From NCBI RefSeq assembly GCF_021134715.1, contig NC_060019.1:12228001-12292000 (forward strand): 64,000 nucleotides of DNA, given 5' to 3'. The DNA comes from Daphnia pulex. Lineage: Eukaryota > Arthropoda > Branchiopoda > Diplostraca > Daphniidae. The notes beneath the pieces were generated by a model, which made no database searches, had not been told where the DNA came from, and saw only the letters and a list, made by a program, of their open reading frames with translations. Each line of letters starts with the position of its first letter. Positions within the stretch are counted from its first letter, which is position 1. A program made the translations under genes and the position numbers. Shown one piece after another: positions 11,901 to 28,414 of this stretch.

Positions 11901-14900
11901 GCCGGAAGCAAAGGCAACCACGACAACCGCATTCTCAAAGGCCTGCTGAATCAGGACGATGGCGACGAAACCGATCCGGCGGATGAGGGCGGCAGTCATC
12001 GCTTCTTGCTGGCGGGCAGAGGCAACTCGGGCGACAACAAGAGCAGCTCCGTCAACAACAATAACAACAACAACAACAACATGCTGCACAAGCTGCTGAA
12101 CGTGCGGAGTGATGACGATGCCGAGCAGCGGATGGGTCTGCGCAAGCCCAACGAATTGCTGAAGAAACTCCTCAAGGATTCCGACGAGGATCATCAACAG
12201 GCCGGTGGTAGCGGCAGTGCTTGCGGTGGCGCCGGAAGCAGCAACAACGCGGCCAGCCAGCAACAACAACAACACCACCACCAACACCACCCCATCCAGC
12301 AGCAGCAACAACAACATCCCGATCAGGTGTCGTTCCAAGAAGAGCAATTACTCAAGTCGTTGGGCTTCCCATCGCCGACAACGTCATCAGGTTCGTCTAC
12401 GACTCCAACGGTAACAACGGGATCGTTGGCCAACATGTTGAGTACCAGTCAGACCACTCACCTCAAGTCTCCACCGCCAGGTAATCATCACGACTAGACT
12501 AGACTAACCCGTTTTTTCTTTCTTTCTTTCTTTTGACTTGATAATTTTAATAACGGATGGATGTTGGGATGGATGTAGGCATGGCCAGCCATTGCGATGG
12601 ATTGCTGGAATTTGGCGGAGTCGTTTGCAGCAGCACGACCAGCAGTGGGCTGCTCTTTGGCGGCGGGCCGGTGGGTGGTGGTGGCATGCGGGGCACCAAG
12701 AGACACAGCGAAGAAGCCCGTGACGAGGTGAAGGCCAGCAAGGAGCCCATGCTCAACGCCGACCACCTGATGATGTCCGCAGGCGGAGGTGGGGTCTTGC
12801 ATCAACTGCTGGGTCCTCCAACGTCGTCATCCTCCTCTTCCTCATCTTCGACATCAACGAATCCGCACAGCAGCACAGTGGCAGCTCCTCTGTCCGTCGG
12901 CTCATTGCAACACCAACCGCTTTCATCGCCAGCAGCTGCCGTTGCGGCCGCCACGTCCGTCGTGGCTGCGGCGGCCGCCACGGCCAACATTGCTGCCGCT
13001 TCAGCCATCCAGTCAGCCGCTGCTGCTGCTGCTGCCGCTAATCTCCCGGCCAGCAGTAAATTGTGCGAGAAGAATAAGATGTTGGCTTCGTTGCTGGCCA
13101 AGACGCCCGTCATCCCGTCACACTCGCTGTCGACGAGTATCGCCTCGCCCAAACCCTCAGCGTTGCCTCAGGAGAAATTGCCCAAGGACTTGAAGGTGAG
13201 TCAATGGCGTCGCCACTTCTTTTTCTTACATTTTTCGTGCGACCGCTTTCGGCGCTCTTTTTCTGCCCTCCTCTTTCTCCTTCTTTTCCTTACCTCTCTT
13301 TTACGCACGGTCCGCCATCACACACACACACACTGTACATACACACACACACCATCGCCCGCCATTCACGCTGAAAAAAAAAAACCCGTTAACGTGACGA
13401 CCTGGTTCTGGAATGTCCCTCCCTTTTTGCATTTTCCCCCCCACCGTCATCTAACCACCCACCAGCCATCCGCCCAGTACACACCGAGAGCCAACGGACT
13501 TTGCCGTTTCTTTTTCGACATTCGTCGTCTAGTACTTGACGTGTCTTGCCCGTTCACGGTGTTCAACGTTCTCTCTCTGTCTCTCTGTCTCTCTCTCTGG
13601 TGGCTTGTATCAGAATACTACCCACACACACACACACACACACACTACTCAGTACAAAATGGTGGCCTCTTTCCCGTCTCAATTCCTATTTCGTTGACGT
13701 CTAATCTCGATTGTGACTGAGCCTCGTTGGAACAACAGCAACAACAATCCAGTTTACTTATTTTGACTCAACGAGACGGGTCTGCTTGATATTTATTTTC
13801 TATATTTATTTTTTGTTATGCAACAACATTTTTGGGCTAATGAGAAATTTTTTTATTATTGGAAATTTTCTAGGAGAAAATCCTTCAGACGCCGCCAGTG
13901 AGTGGAACGTCGGCTCCGGGCGCCCATTGGGCCGGAGGCTCGGTGCAAACCCAGCCCTCGACGACTATGCAACTGCCCCCGCATCCGCCAATGCAACAAC
14001 CCCAGCAACAGCAGCAGCAGCAACAACAACAACAACACCTTTTGAACCAACAGCAACAACAACGACATCCGGCCATGCAACAGTCACAGCAGCATCAGTT
14101 ACACCCCCGATCTCAGCACCCACAACAGCAGCAGCAACAACAACAACATTTGAACCTCAGCCAGAAGCAGCAGCAACAACAACAACCAGCTCCTCAGACT
14201 GGAGGCTTTTTGAATTCTCTTTTGAATCGGCCCATTGATTCGGCTTCCGGTCCCAATCTGGGCGAATCGCAGCAGCAACAACAGTCTAATCAACAACAGC
14301 AACTTTATTTAGCAGCCCAACAACCCCCGCCCCAACTCCAACAACAACATCGACCCAATCAGAACCCCGTTCAGAAGTTGTCTCTCAACAATCAGCAACA
14401 ACTTTCTGCCGCCATGAACTCCTCGGGTGGTTTCAACATTTCCCTTCATCCGCAACAGCACCAACCTCACCACCAGCAACAACAACCCCAACAACAACAT
14501 CAACTGCAACATGCAATATCTGGCCCCATGGGCCCCGATCGAAGCCTGCAGCAAAGCGGAGGAGCAGGTCAGCGATCCGGAATGTCCATCCAGCCGCAAC
14601 AACAACAACAACAACAGGCGTCGCATTCCAATCCCATGTTGGCGGCCACCAGTTTGGAGAGCAGCGACGGCACTTACAGCGTCCACGCCGATTTCATGAC
14701 TCCGCTGGATGTGCAAATGGCGTCGGTGGCCGGATGGGGTGACACGCCTTCGATGGACCCCGAACTCTCTGACATCATCGAGCAAGTCATCGACATGGAC
14801 GAGAGATACGAAAGCGATTCCATGATCTTTGGCGAGCTGACGTCCGCCACGCCACCGCCAGTGACTATCCAGCCGGTCATGTCCATCGTCCAGTCGTCGC

Positions 14901-17900
14901 AGAGCGTCACGTCGGTGACTCAGACGACTGCCGTTGTCGGCCCGTCGGGTCCCCTCCTGCAAATGGACATGTCGAAAGAGAAACTGGCCATCACAGCCAT
15001 TCAAAAGTCGCTCATGTCCTACGAGAAAATCTCGCCAGTCGCTCAAAGTCCGCCGGCCTACAACCTGCCGGGCTACGCACAACAACAACAACAGGGTCAA
15101 GGAGCGCCGATGAGAATGTCCACTCCGTCGTACGGGATGAATTCGCCTTCAGCTTCGGCTGGGTCCATCAACATGGCCAATCAGCAGCAGCAGCAGCAGC
15201 AGCAGGCCAGTCTCACCATCCCCGGTGGCAGAAAGCAGAAATTGCCCGTCCAACAGCGACGACTCTTGAATCGACAACAACAACAACAGCAGCAACAATC
15301 ACAAGATCAGCAGCAACAACAGCAGCAGCAGCACCCACCTCAACAGCAGCTCCTGGGCGTCTTGCTGAACGAATCGTCGGTACAACACACCCAAGGTCCC
15401 CAGCTCTCACCTGGAGCCCTGCAAATTATGGATGACCTACTTAACGCCATCCCACCCAACATGACTATATCCAGGTAATCAAAATGTTACACCATCGCGT
15501 CTGAGCTTCCGCCAAACGATCCACCCACACCTGATGTAGTCCCCCCCGCACCGACATCCGATACGCCGAAACATTTTACAGTTTTCTGTCGTTTTTTATT
15601 TCCCGTTTGGTTGTCGCCATGTCGTGCCGAATGGAACCCGTTTCAATTTTTTTGTTATATTTTTCGTGATTGCGTTTAGTGCGGAAGAGAAAACGAGAAT
15701 TTGACTCTCTTTTTTATTAAACAAAAAATTTTTATTTTTATTTTGCATTTGAACGTCACAGGTCGGATTCACAAGTTTCACCCAACTACGGTTCGGTGAT
15801 GTTGAGCAGTCCACTGGGTAGCGGTGGGCCGCTGGCGTCTCAAATCTCTCCCAGTCAGCGCCCGATGCAACCCCCTTTTTCGCCTCACGGCCCGATGAAC
15901 ACGGCCAACGGTGGCAACTACAATCAAAGCCCTCAGGCACAAATTGTCAATAACAACAGCGGCAACAACTTCGCCCCCGGCGGACCGTCTTCTCGGCTCT
16001 CGCCGTTCAATTCGGCTCAAGTGTCGCCCCGCATAGGGCCACCTCCGCAAAATTTTCAACAGCAACAACAACAGCAGCAGCAGCAGCAGCAACAACAACA
16101 CGTATCCCAGCTTTCTCCGCAGCCAGGAGTGGGCGCCAGATCCAGTCCCGGAATCAGTTTGCAAGGGCAGCCAAGTCCTGGCGTTGGGGTAGGATCGTGG
16201 AACAACAACATGCCGAATCGTCCTAATCTGCAACCGCAACAACAGCGACAGCAGCAGCAGCAACAACCTCAACAACAACCTCAACAGCAGCATTTGCTCG
16301 GTTATGGACAAGGCATTCGCGGTGGCTACGCTCCTCGACCCGCTATGAGAGCATTGCCCAATTCCGGTCCGCCCAACTGCGTCGGCGGACCTGCTGGCCC
16401 GGGCAATAGTAGCAACAACAACAACAACATTCGACAAGGCTACGGTAACAACGGCATGACCGACAATCCAACCGGACCATCTTCCTCCAACGGGATGTTT
16501 GCTCGCCAGCAACAACAACAGCAGCAGCAGCAACAACAGCAGCAGCAACAACAGTTGAGATTACAGCGAACCGTGAGCGCACCTAGCGGGGTTATTCCAG
16601 GTGAGTGAAACTGTTGAAAAAACAGACGACGGCATGAATTTTTGGACAGGCATGTGGAAGAGAGAGACAGAGAGAGAGAGAGTAGAAGATTCCCAGTTGT
16701 TGTTGTTGTTGTTTTTCAACCTAACCACATTTCATGTAGACAATTTAGGATTTTGCAAGTGGCCATCTGCTGTTTGTTTCCCCCGTGTTATTTTTATTTT
16801 TTTCCCTTCTCTCTCTCGTCCATTTTGTTGTTGTTGTTGTTTTTTGTTACCTCCGAACCCCCAACATCAAAAATTGTTGTTATGATCCCCCCCCCTTACC
16901 TTCCTGGATTTTTGTTTCTGTTTGTCTCGTGCATCAATATGTCTCTTCTGATTGTGTTTTAGCCTTGTCTATTGGCGGTGGATTGAGTCACAATGCGAGC
17001 AGCTGCGGTGCCACCACGGGTTCTATCCGACAACAACCTTGCCGAGAGGACAACACAACCACCTCCTCCTTACACTCGACCGTTCCGTCTGCCCTCATCC
17101 ACCACCATCCACCTCCTCCGTCGTCCAATCCTTCCACTCCGTCTTCATCCAATTCCTATCCTTCCTCGCACCCCAATTCTCCCGGCTACCATTTAGGAAT
17201 GGGCAACGCTGGCCAACCATACCAACAACAACAGCAACAACAAGGTGGTGGGGCCGGTGGCAACCGTGGCAACGCTTCTTCGGCCGCAGCCGCTTCCGTC
17301 TACAGCGCCAAAGTATTAGCTTTCCAACAGGGTTCGAATCGACAAGCTCCGCCCGCCTCGATGGGCCTCTCGTCCGGCAACAGCAGTCAATCGAGTCGGC
17401 CGCCATCGGCCGATGATTCGGCCGATTCCTTCTTCCATTTCGATTCTATTTCTTCCCACCAACAACCATACCAGCATCCGCACCACCTCTCCTTTCCTCC
17501 GCCAGGCCCTTTGCATCCGTCTGAGCTGCAGCTGGCTGGTAAGCATATCTTGTCAGCCACCCAAAAAAAAATCCCCACCGTACATTTATATATTTTTTCT
17601 CAAACCCGTCCTGATTTATTTTATTTTAAAAAAAAATCCTTTTTTCCCGTCGTGTCGTCCGTTCCTTCCATTTTTCGTGTCTTCCCCTGTCGTGTCGTCG
17701 TCGTTTTTTTTTTCTCACTCCAATCCATCCCCTTTTGTGTATTGTCTTTTGTCCAGCATCGTGTCCGTACGTAGCTCGTGTTCGTCTTTTTTTTTTGAAA
17801 TCCTCAAACATCCGCACATAACCTACACCACCCATTCAACGCTTGCACTGATTTTATTATTTTATTTTTTTTAGTTTAGTTATACGTCCGTCAGAGAATA

Positions 17901-18529
17901 ATGTTAACGTTATTTATGTATCAAGTCATTAATTTGTTTCTGTTTGAATTTAATTCTCAGGTTCGGTCGGTGGTCCAGTTCAGGGTGGCGGAAGAAATGA
18001 CGGCGGACCGCCTGGGATGGCCTCCGAGTACGTTCGCAAGGAGCTAAAAGCGGTGGTAGGAGCCCGAACAATCCAAAGAGGTTTGTCTGGTCCGGTTGTG
18101 AATGTGAACCACGGGTCGGGCCAGATGAACCACAGCTCACCTCCCATGATGGTACCGGGTGGTAAGCCACTCAATCAAGCCGATCTTGAAGCCCTCGGTC
18201 TCAGCTACGAATTGCCCCAGGGTATTTGTTTTGTTTTGAATTATTATTATTATTTATTCACATCATCTTCATTATTTCATTTTTGAATTGCAGGGAATGA
18301 CGGATTACACGGAAGAGTTTGGGATAGTCCCAACATGGGCGAGTCGCCGTCGCAGACAATGCCGTCTACCAGGGTAACATCTACTATTTCCGTCCACACA
18401 CACATTTTGTGCGTGCCAAATCTCTTATCGAGTGTTTGTTTTCTTTTGTGCTCTCAGAATACGATGGAAGAAGCTCCGCGGCCAGCTGATCCTCAAATGT
18501 CTCTTCTCAAGCAGCTACTCTCGGAGTGA
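5941..18529 (+). CDS. tai: p160 nuclear receptor coactivator (taiman/NCOA/SRC family)
   Basis: Steroid receptor coactivator, a nuclear bHLH-PAS protein that binds liganded receptors (ecdysone receptor in arthropods) and recruits acetyltransferases. Inferred exons: 5941-5975, 7957-8299, 8996-9533, 9760-12480, 12579-13195, 13874-15474, 15762-16600, 16963-17538, 17961-18221, 18294-18373, 18458-18529; sum 7683 bases, 2560 aa. The first exon (MLTDTAFLDDA) joins the second in frame, so I prefer it over the ATG at 8012. The bHLH (about aa 95-165, with NEKRRREQ and ELAELISVSIADVNSLSVKP) is close to vertebrate NCOA1-3. PAS-A starts near aa 238 and PAS-B near aa 432. Nine LXXLL boxes follow: LSSLL, LKGLL, LHKLL, LKKLL, LHQLL, LASLL, LNSLL, LGVLL and a C-terminal LKQLL. 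The rest is Q, N, G, A, S and H runs. It is longer than fly Taiman (about 2000 aa). Family call is firm; single exon edges are inferred. Confidence 0.9.
13622..13645. repeat. CA dinucleotide microsatellite
   Basis: A run of about twelve CA units lies in the intron between coactivator exons 12579-13195 and 13874-15474. Shorter CA tracts lie nearby at about 13319-13350. Confidence 0.8.
13998..14540 (+). repeat. CAA/CAG triplet-rich polyglutamine tracts in the coactivator
   Basis: Several interrupted polyQ runs, encoded by mixed CAA and CAG codons, occur within exon 13874-15474. Further tracts occur at about 15181-15205, 15279-15346, 16060-16100 and 16509-16553. The opposite strand of these tracts gives false poly-Leu or poly-Val frames. 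The CAA/CAG mix should reduce slippage compared with pure CAG. Confidence 0.85.
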
Positions 18530-20553
18530 TTTGAGTGAATCCATCGAATCCAACCAAGACCTTGACTCTGGTGTCTTGGTTCCAGCCAGCTCGCACTCTT
18601 GCCCACACACAAAAAGTCCTCCTCCTGTTCTCTCAGACTCTCATCTCCCGCATTTCGTTGACGGACCGTGTGGCCTTACTTATTCAAATAACGGAGTCCT
18701 TTTGTCTCGGCATTTCCCCCACTCCCAGGGTATGGGACTCGGAAATTCTCCAGCAGAAACCATTGACGAAGAAGAAGAAGAAGGATAGTTTGTTGGTTAC
18801 TTTGGAACAGAAAAGAAGATTACGTCAGGAACAGACGAGGGAATGAAACGGTACACGTGATATAGCCGATTTGTTTACATTTTGCGAACCACATAATTTA
18901 TCCGTCCGCAGATTTTACGAAAAAAGAAACTTACAAAAAAACAAAAAAATAATTATCCAAACATGGGTCGAAACAAATGGGTGCCTAGTTCTTGGCTTCT
19001 TACCTTTTTTTAAAAAAAAATAAATTAATCTTTTTTTTTGTGTGTGTTCGTTTGGCCAGGAATAGCGTAGTTTCAACTCAATTGCTTCTGCTGCTCCAGT
19101 CAAATTTATATTTTTCTTTTCTTGGGTCGTCAGCCATTGTTATCATTTCTTCTTTAATTTTCCTACTTTAATTTTCCCTCCCGAGAACCAATACTCTTCC
19201 CCTTCATCAAGCAAAAAAAGGTAAAAAAAAAAACTGTGTGTAGTACAAACCGCCACCCGTTAACGACATGAGAACCGAATTCTGGGTTGATTGCAATAGC
19301 CTGTGTGTGTGGTTTTGGGGGGGTTCATTTCGTTCCTTATTATTATTTTTTTTTCATTATTATTTATCTATTATTTTTTTCCCGACCAGCCACAAGGATG
19401 TTTTTTTTAAATCTTTCCTGGTCTCCTTTGTCCGTGTCTCTTTTGTTTTTCAGGCAAAAAGATACAGAGGGAATGAGTTGAATGGTTGTGAAGCGAAATT
19501 TTGATGGAGGAAGATTCTATAAACTCCATGAGAAAAATTTAAAAAATAACAAAAAAAAAAAATTTATATCTATATAAATTGCTGCAGCAAAAATGTTGCG
19601 TGATTGTCGATATGTACATTGTCGACATTGGATGGCTGAACGAAGATTACGCCAGGTGTGTTTTTTTTTCCCCCTTTGATTGTGTTTGCTTGTTTGTTTG
19701 TTTTCTAGAGGTCCCCACCAGCCCATACTTTTTTTTTGTCCTTATTTAAGGGGGTTGTCACCTTTTTCATACCAAAGTTTATACATTATAATGTCGTTGT
19801 TTCAACCCACACACACATATAGTTATCGATGAGGAGTTTTTTCGTCACGTATAATTTTTTTTTTCACTGTATTTTCTCTCGCGTGTGTGTATCTCTTATG
19901 TTTGTAGCTATAGCCGCGCAGATGGTGGGGAACTAAGGGACTGGTTTATAGCACTGCTTTTTCGTTTGTATATTTTTCCTTGGTGGAGGAGGGAACGTGA
20001 TAAAAAAAAATGGAAAGAAAGAAAAAAAAATATTGTGAGAATCCCACCCCTCTGATCCCGTGATCTGGAATGGGCCGCCCAGATTGTGTGTGACCTCCCC
20101 TCGACTGGAGACTCCTATACAACTCACGGCGAAAATTGTGTAACTTGTGTCCCTCAACTGTTTACCTGTTCTCTTTATCCTTCGAATCGAGTATCGAAAT
20201 GTAAATATTTTCGGGTTACATGTTTCAATTATCTGTCAAAATACGATTGCCCGTTATTCAACAGTACCCAATCTTTACATAAACACACACACATATATAT
20301 ATATATGAATTAATATCGTTAGCTTCGTTTCTTAACATTGACAAGTGACTGAAATGAAACCGTGTAATTTTGTCGTGTACATTTCATTCGTCTGAAATGT
20401 AAGAGCATCTTGTTTCTTTTTCTTATTCAAGGACAAGACGATGTACATAGGGATGACCATAGGTAAACATTAGTCACTTGTATAACGACTATGTCCCTCG
20501 TTGATACACCAATACAGTTTATCATTCAGAAAAAAAAAATGTTATGGGAAAAT
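18530..20553. other. Probable 3' untranslated region of the coactivator and intergenic DNA
   Basis: After the coactivator stop there is AT-rich sequence with poly-T/poly-A runs and a TA-rich patch near 20290-20305. Open frames are short and have no recognisable content. The convergent MRTO4 gene ends at 20554, so this interval should hold both 3' ends. I did not find one polyadenylation signal that stands out. Confidence 0.5.
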
Positions 20554-21906
20554 TCATTCCATATTCTCATCGTCGGCAGATTCGTTTGCGTCATCTTCTT
20601 TCTCCAACATACGTCCGTTTCCGATATCTTCGAAAGCGCCATCTTCTTTTTCCCAAACGGCTTCAATGGTCACTCTGAATTCCGCCATGTGTTTGCAAAG
20701 CAGTTTCTTTAAAAGTAGAATTTAAAAAAAAAAGAAACATAAATGAGGTACTTCGCCGTAAAAAATCGAAATCTTAATTATATGACGCAATATGCCCTGC
20801 ATGTAGCTGCTGTGCTTCTGTTAGAGCTTTGAAGCGCACGCGAGGTTGGTTATTAAATAAACGACCACTCTCCCTACTCCATTTATCCGAGTGGTCCTTA
20901 AAACAATTTCTTACTAAATTACATCAAATTTAATGAACTCACGCTCTTCGTCTTTAAGAACTATTAACGGACGGGTGCATTACTATACATAAAGCACTCT
21001 AGACATGACTTTTCACAAACAAAGGAGAAAATAAATATAATTTACCAAAAGTCTGGCTTCTTCAGGAGTAAGAATGCTTCCCTCTTTGCAAACTGTGTGT
21101 TCTTTCAGCAATGTCACAACACCTTGTCAACAAACAGAAGAGATATGCACATCATTAGATGATAATCTGGAATTTTTTTTAATTTTAAATTTGTGATGTG
21201 TAAATACCTCTTTGAAGAGATGTGGGGAGACCTAGTTGTCTCAGGTATGGCTCCATGTTGAAAGGGAACTGCTCTAAAGGACCGGGTTGGAGTGTGACAG
21301 TTTCGGTAGCAACATTACCAGACCTGGCATAATCTGATTCTACATGCTTTTGGAAGTATCTACATGAATATAACCACAATTTATTTCTAATTCCTTGTGT
21401 GTATGAAAACATTAAACTAAACTATCCAATGACAATATGGTTACCTGATGACTTCAGATTTTGGTTTATCTGTGAAGACAATTCCACACTGCCCTTTAAG
21501 TCTTTTAGAGACTTCATGAAGGTTCTCTCTGCTTTCAGACTCTTTAGTTCTACCTAATGCAATAGCAATCACTCTGTTTTTACCGAGGAAGAACCTGAAT
21601 CCGACCAAGCAAATTATAATTGACATTTCATGATTCATCATAAAACCAAGTTTACCTGCTGTCTTTCCACTCATTACGAATAGATTTCAGTTTGTTACTC
21701 CTCATATTTTGAACTGAAAAGAGATACAAGTAAGAATATTTCTCAACACAAGATCTAATGTCCTCAACCAATTGCTGTTTTCCACCAAGACCCTTCTTCT
21801 TAGTTTGTGTCAATGAAACTGAAAAATAAAAACATTAAATTCAGTTTTTACAAAAGTTAAACAAACAGAGAAACTTACTTTTTTGGAATCGCTTAGTTTT
21901 AGGCAT
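20554..21906 (-). CDS. MRTO4: mRNA turnover protein 4 homolog (ribosome assembly factor)
   Basis: Nucleolar paralogue of ribosomal stalk protein P0 that occupies the P0 site on pre-60S particles and is later exchanged for P0. Exons on the minus strand: 21906-21879, 21818-21656, 21594-21445, 21359-21208, 21122-21046, 20706-20554; sum 723 bases, 240 aa, the usual family size. The protein starts MPKTKRFQK, then [77 protein letters not shown] and [13 protein letters not shown], each lining up with human MRTO4. The C-terminus is acidic ([16 protein letters not shown]), as in the family. All junctions keep phase and use GT-AG. The gene converges on the upstream coactivator gene. Confidence 0.93.
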
Positions 21907-23899
21907 TTTAAATGTTGTTTAGGTTTAAATTAGCGGAAATAGCGTCTCGACTTCAAGTTTGGAAAAACCACGTGTTTCGTTTACTATCCTAAAGAAAGAC
22001 TTTGAGACTGTGAGTCGTCTGCAAACAACTACAAAGTTGCCGATTATTTTTAAATGTATAAAAATTAACGATATTTTCTTATTTTCCCAGATTTTACATT
22101 ATTCTGTAAATTGCATTTGAAACATTAAGTACGATAACAGTAGGATTATTTTAATATTATACATTCACATTCATGTCAACATTCAAATTACTCAAGTGAC
22201 TCTCGCTCCAAGCATTTTACTTATCTGAAATCTATGATTCATTAATCATTATCTTTGCAGCTGTAGGCCTAAATTTATTGAATTTCAAAGAAACTGAGCT
22301 CGAAGCCCTATGTGTTTATTTCTTTTATTCAAAGGTAAAAGTAGTATTTGAGACCGGTATTCTTATGACTCGTTTGTTGTTCTTCAATGCGACGAGTGAT
22401 GAGCGAGCAAGGACCTGGCAAAGACATAGCAACCAAAATAATTATCACTCAATCGCTGAGCGTTTGGGACTATTGGGTAGTTTTTCTAGATCTAAACTAT
22501 AAAGTTTCATTGGAAACAAGTATCTTTCATCAATTGTCCATGTTTTTATTTCGAAAATGTTCATTTGGCCACAGGGACATACTGAAGCTCGAGAACATTC
22601 TATTTTTTTCCCTCCCATTTACTATTCTGGCACAGAGTAAGGTTCTTTTGGAGATAAAAAGACTGTTCAGAGACTCAACCGTCAGCGCCCCCTTTATTCC
22701 GATATTTAATCGAATAGAAAGTATAATTCGTATAAAGTGTACCGTACAAATATAAATATTTAAAAGTTATGAAACTTGTTTCACCGTAGCTGTGTGGTAA
22801 GATCTTGGGCAATTTGAGTCTAAAAATATCTTAAGAGAATTCTTTGCAAGTTTTCCTGTTGTCGCAGATGGCGCTAGCTCCGACAGCATTTCAGTGTCCA
22901 GTCTTTCATACTTGGCGACTTCATCCAAGAATTCGATCGTCGATTGTGTTGCCGACGCGCGTATATCGATTAATAAAGACTCGATTAACAAAGAATCGAT
23001 TACATCGCATATCGATTTAAACTAGTGGGAAGGAAAGGACGACTTGCATTCGCCAAAGACAGTTCTCAGTTGGTAAAGCTCAGCCAGCGAGGCATTTTCC
23101 GCTACACTTCGGCACCCACTCACGTAAGTTTGAGAAACTTGAATATGGTAAATGTAAGCAAGGACGGCAAGGATTAAAGTGAGAAATCGTGAGATTGTTC
23201 TTTTTGCGAATAAATGTAATGGAAATTCGGTTGGGCAGCGTGAAGCTGTAGCCGGTGAGGAACAGGGCGTCTAGAGTAGAATGTTCTCTAGTGCAGCTAG
23301 TGAGAGGCGCCATCTTTGCTCCCTACGCGACAGCTCGCACCAACCCATCCCACATTCCTTTCCTTCAAAAGTCTGTACTGGTGTGTCTTTATGTGCAGCC
23401 ATTTTCTCTTTTGTAAAGAAGTCGCGTGTGGCTAATTGTAAAGATTCCCATTGTTCGCCAATTCAACCGAGGTATTTTATTTCTAGTTTTTCAACATCTG
23501 TGTCCTGCCTGCTGACAGTAGGTAGGAAGTAAAAGTGTCGGTGTGGCTTCGTCTTTTCAAGGCCATAGTAAACTTGATTAATGCTAATATTTTAGCTTTT
23601 GGTGTGTGTGTGTCTCAGCACACGAGGCCTCTCTCAAACGGAGGGTGGGTTCTGACGCTCCCGCGTGATTCATGCTTAAGGTCAGGGAGGGTGTGGTGAC
23701 TGGTCCAATGGTGGCCGCTGTTTTGCGTTTTTCAGTAGTTCCATCCGTCATTCATTTAGTTTTCAATTTAAATCGAAAGATTCGTACTACGTAGCAGTGG
23801 GTTCTGCACCTGCATATCTGGTGTCTGTAATTATATCTATGTGTATATTAATTTCATCTTTTTCTCTACGTGTTTCCAACAGATATATATTAACAGAAA
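21907..23899. promoter_or_regulatory. Shared upstream region of MRTO4 and 14-3-3 zeta
   Basis: The two genes are divergent, so this interval should contain both promoters. A probable non-coding first exon of the 14-3-3 gene ends at 23123, just before GTAAGTTT. The acceptor CCAACAG ending at 23882 would join it to the coding exon. A minus-strand open frame at 22767-22991 has no recognisable content. I could not place a TATA box with confidence. Confidence 0.4.
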
Positions 23900-26395
<2,496 letters not shown>

Positions 26396-28414
26396 GAGAC
26401 GAAAAATCCTTACCCCGCCTGTTTCTATAATCTTTATCTAGAAATCCTTTTCTTGGTCTACATTTTTTTCCCTCTCCCCCTCTTTCATCTACCCACATCA
26501 AATTCTTCTGCTTGCGCTACTACATTTTCCGCTACTTTTACAGTTAATTATTATTATTCGGTCATTTGAATCAAAAACACATACACAAGACGAGGAGTGT
26601 CTGCAAAGAGCATCCCAACCGAACAAGTCTGCGTCCCGTGGCGGACAAGTCCATGCAAACAAATTCTTTTGGGTTTTCAGTTTGGTTCCTCCCCAACTCT
26701 CATGCCCACTCTCCTCCGATTCGTCTGTAATTGCGAGAGTGTGTCGTAGTCAGAAGGACTTTGGAAGAGTTTCATCCTACATCAATACCAATTTTCCCTC
26801 CCTCTTATTCAACTTACTGCAGAGATCACATCTTGTGCCGCTGTGCGACTTGTGTGTTGTAATTTTGTTGATATGCACACTTTCTGTTGAACTTTCTTCC
26901 CATTTTTTTTTTATTTTTTCAGTGTTCCATTTTTTGTAAACGAAAAAAAAAGAAAGGTATTCCCAGTATCTCCCCACGCCCCTCAATCAAGTAACAGACT
27001 CACTCAACTTACCTTTATCTGTCTTCTTCCAATCCTTTTCCTTTTGCAAAGTGTATGTGTAATCACGTCTTTGAAAAAAAAATAATGAAAGGCGCGTATT
27101 AAATCGCTCCTTCCGATAATAGTCGAAGGCCAAATAATTGGAGGTATCGGTTGAGCTTTCATCACAACACTTGTGATTGCCGACATTTCAATGCACCACT
27201 TTCATCTGTTAGGGTTACGACATTTCGAAACACGCAAAAGAGTTAATGAGAAGAATTTTCCCCCTTTCACTATATTTGTTTTTCGCTTTTGTTTCATATT
27301 CAATTCATTTGTAATGATCTGAAAATTTTTAACGTCTGCAGAAAAACTATCGCCATAAAACGGGAAACACCTATGTTCACATGTCTCATCTATGATCAGT
27401 AAATTTCGTTGGGTTTAATTGGTGTTTGATGACGAAACCCTTTTTGGCTACATCCATCCAGTCAGCTAGTTTTCCGTAATTAAAATTTGATATGGGGTTT
27501 TCTTCTAATATTGTTACACATCTTGCTACATTGTAATGTAAAACAGAACATAGCAAAACTTAAAAGAAAAATACTCGAGGAATTTTATTCAAAAAATCAA
27601 AATCCCTTATAGAAACTTACAACGGAATTACTCATTACTACTCCACAAAGGAAAGACAGTTACATTATATGCCACTAACACCACGGGTGTAATTAATAAT
27701 AAGTCATGAATTCGATCATGTATTTTAAGTTGAAAAATGTCTTTATTTAAGCAACAACTACGTCTGTCTTTGGAGTCCGGACCGCTAGAAATATGAAATC
27801 GTAATTCCCACAATTAATGATTTGAAGGTTTTCTATCCTGGGTAGTCATCACTTCTCATGTACTAACGGTTAGTGTTAGACCAGACCGTGTGACCAACAT
27901 AGACGGCCGAAAATTTAATCTATTGTTATCAGCTAACAGCTATTGAAAATGTACGAATGAACACGTACACATGTCGAAATATCCGTTTGAGTGTGTCATG
28001 AGTTCAAAGATAACTAGATAAGTAACTCAATGCTTTTCGTTCCTACGTACTCAAATGTCTATGTCCTTATTCATAAACATTTTCGTAATTATCGTAAAAA
28101 TAAAATACAAATTCTTTACGCTAAAGAACACATAATTACAAGACAGCCTGTCGTTAAGTGATACCTTCACACTAAGAAGTGCGAGTGAGAAGAAAATGGA
28201 TTATGAGAATTCGTATTTGAACACAAGGTACTATTCAAATGAAGTTAAAAAGGATATCATTTGACGAAGATGCACGTAGGCTACTACCGGCAAAGAAAAT
28301 AAATCCAACGAAGATCCGATTATGAGTAATTCAACCTAAGCAGAGCAAATGACGAATTAATATAGGTTAGCACTCGTTCTGCCAGTATCTAGAAGAATAT
28401 TTTTATAAATGGAA
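26396..28414. other. 14-3-3 zeta 3' UTR and intergenic DNA
   Basis: Pyrimidine-rich sequence directly after the stop is probably the 3' UTR, perhaps to about 26950 where an A-rich run occurs. Beyond that the DNA is AT-rich with only short frames. I see no gene. Confidence 0.45.

Noticed and set aside
18432..18846. Plus-strand frames after the coactivator stop
   Set aside because: They overlap the last exon and 3' UTR in other frames and show no family content.
22767..22991. Minus-strand 74-codon frame between MRTO4 and 14-3-3 zeta
   Set aside because: Protein-like in places, but no splice partner, no family and located in a divergent promoter region.
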